A DNA stretch of 64,000 nt, taken from contig BSQZ01000028.1 in the NCBI GenBank assembly GCA_033239005.1, positions 452,501 to 516,500 of the forward strand. Direction: 5' to 3'. Below, piece after piece: positions 60,381 through 64,000 of the stretch. The notes under the pieces were generated by a model. That model was not told the origin of the DNA. It did no database searches and was given only the letters and a program-made list of their open reading frames with translations. The first letter of the stretch is position 1, and each line of letters starts with the position of its first letter. A program made the translations under genes and the position numbers. The stretch comes from Lamellibrachia satsuma. Lineage: Eukaryota > Annelida > Polychaeta > Sabellida > Siboglinidae.

Positions 60381-62699
60381 TGTTTCTTTCATGGCGGTGA
60401 CTGAAACCCATGCTTCTTACAGCTGATCAATTAACAAATAGACTGTACTTTGAAGCAAGTGGAACATTTCTAAACTGCCATAGCGACAAAGAAAATAAAT
60501 AATTCATACTTGATTAAAAAAAAAAACAAGTGAAATCTACAAGTAGCAGAGTCGTAGGAAACAAAAAGCAGATGAAAGGTTACGAGCTGAAAGCATTAAA
60601 ATCTTGCTGAATAATGTCAAAATTAAGAATGACATCAGACACACAAATGATTCGCTCTCCACTCTTCTCAATTTTCCAGATCACGAGCAATTTGCGGTTT
60701 AGCGAAATCAATGCTAATAAAATATGTACACTGTCTGTGAAATGATCTTGTTACTCGTTAAATTATACACAGATTTACCGACAAACCAGCTCGTTAGCAA
60801 CAAGATACTCAATTCAGGATAAACCAACAATGCTTTCCAGTATGTATGTGCTATGAAATGATGAATGAGCAAATTTTTTTCAAGTCAGTATTTCCCTGTG
60901 AATGTGCACGAACTGAAAGAAAAAAATTTCATTACCACTACAGATGTTGGTTGCGTTTATCCATAACACCAGGGAAATAAAATAATCTATATCAGTTTAA
61001 TAACTAACCAGGTGCTGGAACTATTCTAGTTTGTTCAGAATTATTAGTCACCGTGAACTCAAATTATACATTTTTTCTTCACTGATGTAAATCCAACTGA
61101 ATTTGAGTACATCTGGAAACATTTGTTGACCAAGTCTGGATAAAGTTTTCAGTGAATTAATACCACACAACTTGATCTCTCCAATCTACACATGGCAAAA
61201 TTATGGCCCGCCCCATTTTGATACCACATTTAGTTTCCGAATCGGCAAAAAAGTAAATTGTCAGTTAATGCTAGATGTTATTTTACATTTTCTAATTAAC
61301 AATTAACACACTTTTTACTTTATCATTTTAGCTTGCAACATAATATACAAATCACCCAGATCTGCAGAAAACCAGAATATCTGGAAAAAGTCAAAAAGCC
61401 TACCACAATTCAAGATAATAAGTGTCGTAAAAACAACAACAAAAACCACAGATAATGTTAACTGATTTATGCAATAGAATTTCCTGATTTTAAATTAAAA
61501 ACTTACAAATTTGTTATTTTCCAACACCACCACCCATTAATTTATCATATGCAATGTCCTGTACACAACTGCTATGTTGCAAACAAAACAAAAAAATATT
61601 TCCAGCTATTTAATATATATGAATAATATATATGAATAATCTACAATGTTGCAATTTATACTTGAGTACCTTCGATCAATGCTTATCAAACATCACAGCT
61701 GATTGGCTGGGGACAAAATCATAACATCCGGCAACTGCATCTGTTTTACGAGCCCAGTTGCTTTTTATCACAATCTAATCTCTAATCAAATAATTACAAA
61801 AGTTCAGCCTAGAATGGCACCCTGTGTGTCTTAGCTACAGTGAAAAAAATCGTCGGTAATCCTGATGCAGCAGTAACGTTACTCTGCAACTCGGATAAAA
61901 AGCCAAGTTCCACCTGTACCACATGCAACGATCGTTGCATTCATAATCTCGTCGGCCTGCAATTGTATTCACATGGGAAGTAAATTCTGGCACCCTGGTG
62001 TAAAATGAGGAAAAACGAAATTCCCAGTAGGCAGTGGACTTGATCCACACGCGGCATTCTAGTTAAGCAACCAAAGGGAATAACACTTAGAGCCATCAAC
62101 ACCAAGAAACTGCCAGTGATTCCTGTACTGCATGGCAAAATCGTAACCATGGATACGATGCAGTGCTTCCATGCCGACGACAGATGGTGGGTAAGTAAGT
62201 GGACTGGCGTGTTAACCTGATCTACACTAGTGTTGCTTTAATACAGCGAGCTGTCGGTATGCGACATGAACATCACACGCACATGATTAACTCCTGGTGC
62301 GGACATGATCATTGTGAACATGCAGTCGTGCACATGATTAATGCTGGTGCAACATGAACATCATGCACACATGATTAACACCTTGGGTCGAGCGCTGTCA
62401 ACACAATGCATTACTTCCGTCAGATACGTCACTCAGTCGGCCGATATCAGCGCGGTGGTGGGTGCAGTGCGACGTCCAACACACACACACGAGGGCATGG
62501 ATAAAAACACAACGACATTTTTATGTATGCCAAGTTACACAGATTTGCACTCTGGCTAAAAAGGAAGTGGCCGTCCACCGCGACTCAGGTTGGGACACAC
62601 AAGTGTCTAGTAACCAATGTCCGTCGTAGTCGCGCTTCATCACAGCAATATTCCAGTTGGTAGCCCGTACACTGCCACCTCGATCCACGTAGTCCATGT

Positions 62700-62879
62700 C
62701 TAAAAGACAGCCATGATGGCAGCCGCCACTGGCAGCATAAATGTCTGCCTGAGCGACAGGTTCAGCCAAATGAAGGAGGCGGTTGTCGGCGACATCACAG
62801 CTCCCTCCAGGTGGTGCCACTGCAGCCGCCAGGTGTCGCCCTCACAACTGAAGCACCTCACAAAATCGCGCAGCAGTTG
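62700..62879 (-). CDS. Candidate last exon of an unrecognised minus-strand gene
   Basis: The minus frame reads QLLRDFVRCFSCEGDTWRLQ, WHHLEGAVMSPTTASFIWLN, LSLRQTFMLPVAAAIMAVF and TAG (62700-62702). The composition (Trp, His, Cys, hydrophobic C-terminus) is protein-like and the frame starts right after a gacgtgtag|c acceptor, although the upstream tract is purine-rich and weak. I do not recognise the family. Other minus and plus frames are also open here, which lowers confidence. Confidence 0.4.
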   Translation of the reverse strand, partial: QLLRDFVRCFSCEGDTWRLQWHHLEGAVMSPTTASFIWLNLSLRQTFMLPVAAAIMAVF

Positions 62880-63645
62880 CTACACGTCCCTTCACCACTC
62901 TTGTCTTTCTTCAGTTGACCTGGAACAATCACCGGAACAATTCAAAGAATCATTTACAACAACACACTTAACATGTCAACACACTGAAAAGTAACCATTT
63001 ACAACAACACACTTAACATGTCAACACACTGAAAAGTAACCATTTCCAACAACACACTTAACATGTCAACACACTGGCAAGTAACCATTTCCAACAACAC
63101 ATTTATCATGTCCACATGCTGCTAAGTAATCTTTTCCAACAACACACTTAAATGTGTTAATACACTAAATTTAAATGCTTAACATATCAACACACTGCCA
63201 AGCAACTTATTACAAAACTCCCATCGTCAACGTGCTGTACTATGCTTTGCTGAACATTGGTAAGTTATCTTTTAACTGTTGGCATGTTTTTTGACTACCA
63301 GAAGTATTCTCAAGCACACCACCAGATAACCTTTTGTAAACACACAGTGAACATGCCAACATATCCCCCAAGTAAATCAGCAGCAACTGGATTCAAACTT
63401 CTGTCCTCTCGATTAACAGTCAGACACGGTCTAACCATCTAATGCTGACCACGACGGATTACATTATACAGAGGGGGGATATCTGTCAAAATGGCTTGGT
63501 GATGAGATGATACCGATATTATATATAAATTATATGTATATAATAAAAACACTGATAACGTACATGTGCTTGTACGATTAAAACATAGTGTAATTGACTG
63601 CAGTAATTTTTCCCTAATAGGACCAATTAACTGGCTAGATCATCC
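62880..63645. other. Spacer or intron, with repeats
   Basis: Contains the 45-bp repeat (listed separately) and no other supported feature. It would be an intron if the two minus exons belong together. Confidence 0.35.
62956..63180. repeat. 45-bp tandem repeat, about five decaying units
   Basis: acaacaacacacttaacatg then tcaacacactgaaaagtaac and catttc: two identical units at 62956 and 63001, then progressively diverged ones to about 63180. Confidence 0.9.
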
Positions 63646-63955
63646 ATCCTACTGGTCAGGGAGGAACTGACCAGTGCTGCAGGCAGTAGTAGGCTGGTTA
63701 TGCTCTGAGACAAAGCCCAGTGACACAATAAATGTGCCAGACCCGACACTAACACAATTTGTGCTGCCATGGCCACGTTGGGTGAGATGTTGGAAATCAA
63801 TGATGAGAACAGTTTTCCACATCAGCTGCCGTTGTCGCGGCATCTGCGTCTTGTCCCCTGTTGCTAAATGCTCTACATATGTCCCAATCCTCTGGTGGGC
63901 AAGTGCAATTTTTTGTTCATCACAGACTGCAACTTTACAGTGTTCTCCACTACTC
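63646..63955 (-). CDS. Candidate exon of an unrecognised minus-strand gene
   Basis: The minus frame, from an acceptor-like ttcgagtag|t, reads HCKVAVCDEQKIALAHQRIG, TYVEHLATGDKTQMPRQRQL, MWKTVLIIDFQHLTQRGHGS, then TNCVSVGSGTFIVSLGF. It looks like folded-domain sequence. The frame reaches a stop at 63646-63648 but could be spliced out earlier and joined to the exon at 62700. The rest of the gene would lie right of the window. Family not recognised. Confidence 0.45.
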
Positions 63956-64000
63956 GAATGTAGATATGATGTAAAATAGTGTTTAGCTGGACACTAGGGT

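Larger units (their letters stand above)
57319..62699. other. Long stretch without supported gene
   Basis: Mostly AT-rich sequence with an AT microsatellite and a 35-bp repeat, listed separately. If the minus exon at 62700 is real, part of this could be its 3' UTR. No protein-like frames or RNA genes seen. Confidence 0.4.

Noticed and set aside
62713..62994. 93-codon plus-strand frame with a good plus acceptor downstream
   Set aside because: Overlaps the more protein-like minus frame; composition (Ser/His/Cys-rich, no motif) looks like a shadow. Not fully excluded.

Overview
The window is eukaryotic and most likely from a marine invertebrate. It has spliced genes with GT-AG introns, an animal-type PPME1 gene, several non-LTR (CR1/L2-type) retrotransposons, hAT, pogo-like and other terminal-inverted-repeat elements, tRNA-derived SINEs and long microsatellites. 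A mollusc or other lophotrochozoan would fit, but that is an inference from the repeat mix and gene style. Two protein-coding genes can be assembled from the sequence, and a third, unrecognised one may run off the right edge.

Layout. 1-17.0 kb is intergenic and packed with decayed mobile elements: a pogo-like transposase relic (about 2.06-4.65 kb) with a hAT MITE inside it, a second hAT-type element (5561-6701), a CR1-like LINE relic (6.75-8.81 kb) and a SWIM-type transposase relic (9.7-10.3 kb). 17.1-28.4 kb (+) is a novel-looking gene for a type I membrane protein. Its parts in order are signal peptide, cysteine modules, about 45 Ser/His/Asp-rich repeats of 25-26 residues in one giant exon, another cysteine half-module, an EGF-like domain, a transmembrane helix and a short tail. 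28.7-32.8 kb is a tandem array, starting within about 260 bases of that gene's stop codon, whose monomers carry a near-palindrome and, mostly, an AATAAA.

34.3-46.3 kb (-) is PPME1 (protein phosphatase methylesterase 1). Thirteen phase-consistent exons are visible and only the first, start-bearing exon is missing. Its introns hold several MITEs, SINEs and minisatellites. One MITE at 34842-36050 has grown a 33-bp minisatellite from its own end sequence.

48.1-57.3 kb is a transposon graveyard. An L2-like LINE at 48232-49985 has a paralogous empty site at 50857-50860. A TIR element with an 8-bp target duplication (51854-56450) encloses a LINE, which in turn encloses a CR1-like LINE. 57.3-64 kb is mostly featureless apart from two candidate minus-strand coding exons near the right end (62700-62879 and 63646-63955). 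No RNA gene, CRISPR array or prokaryotic feature was found.
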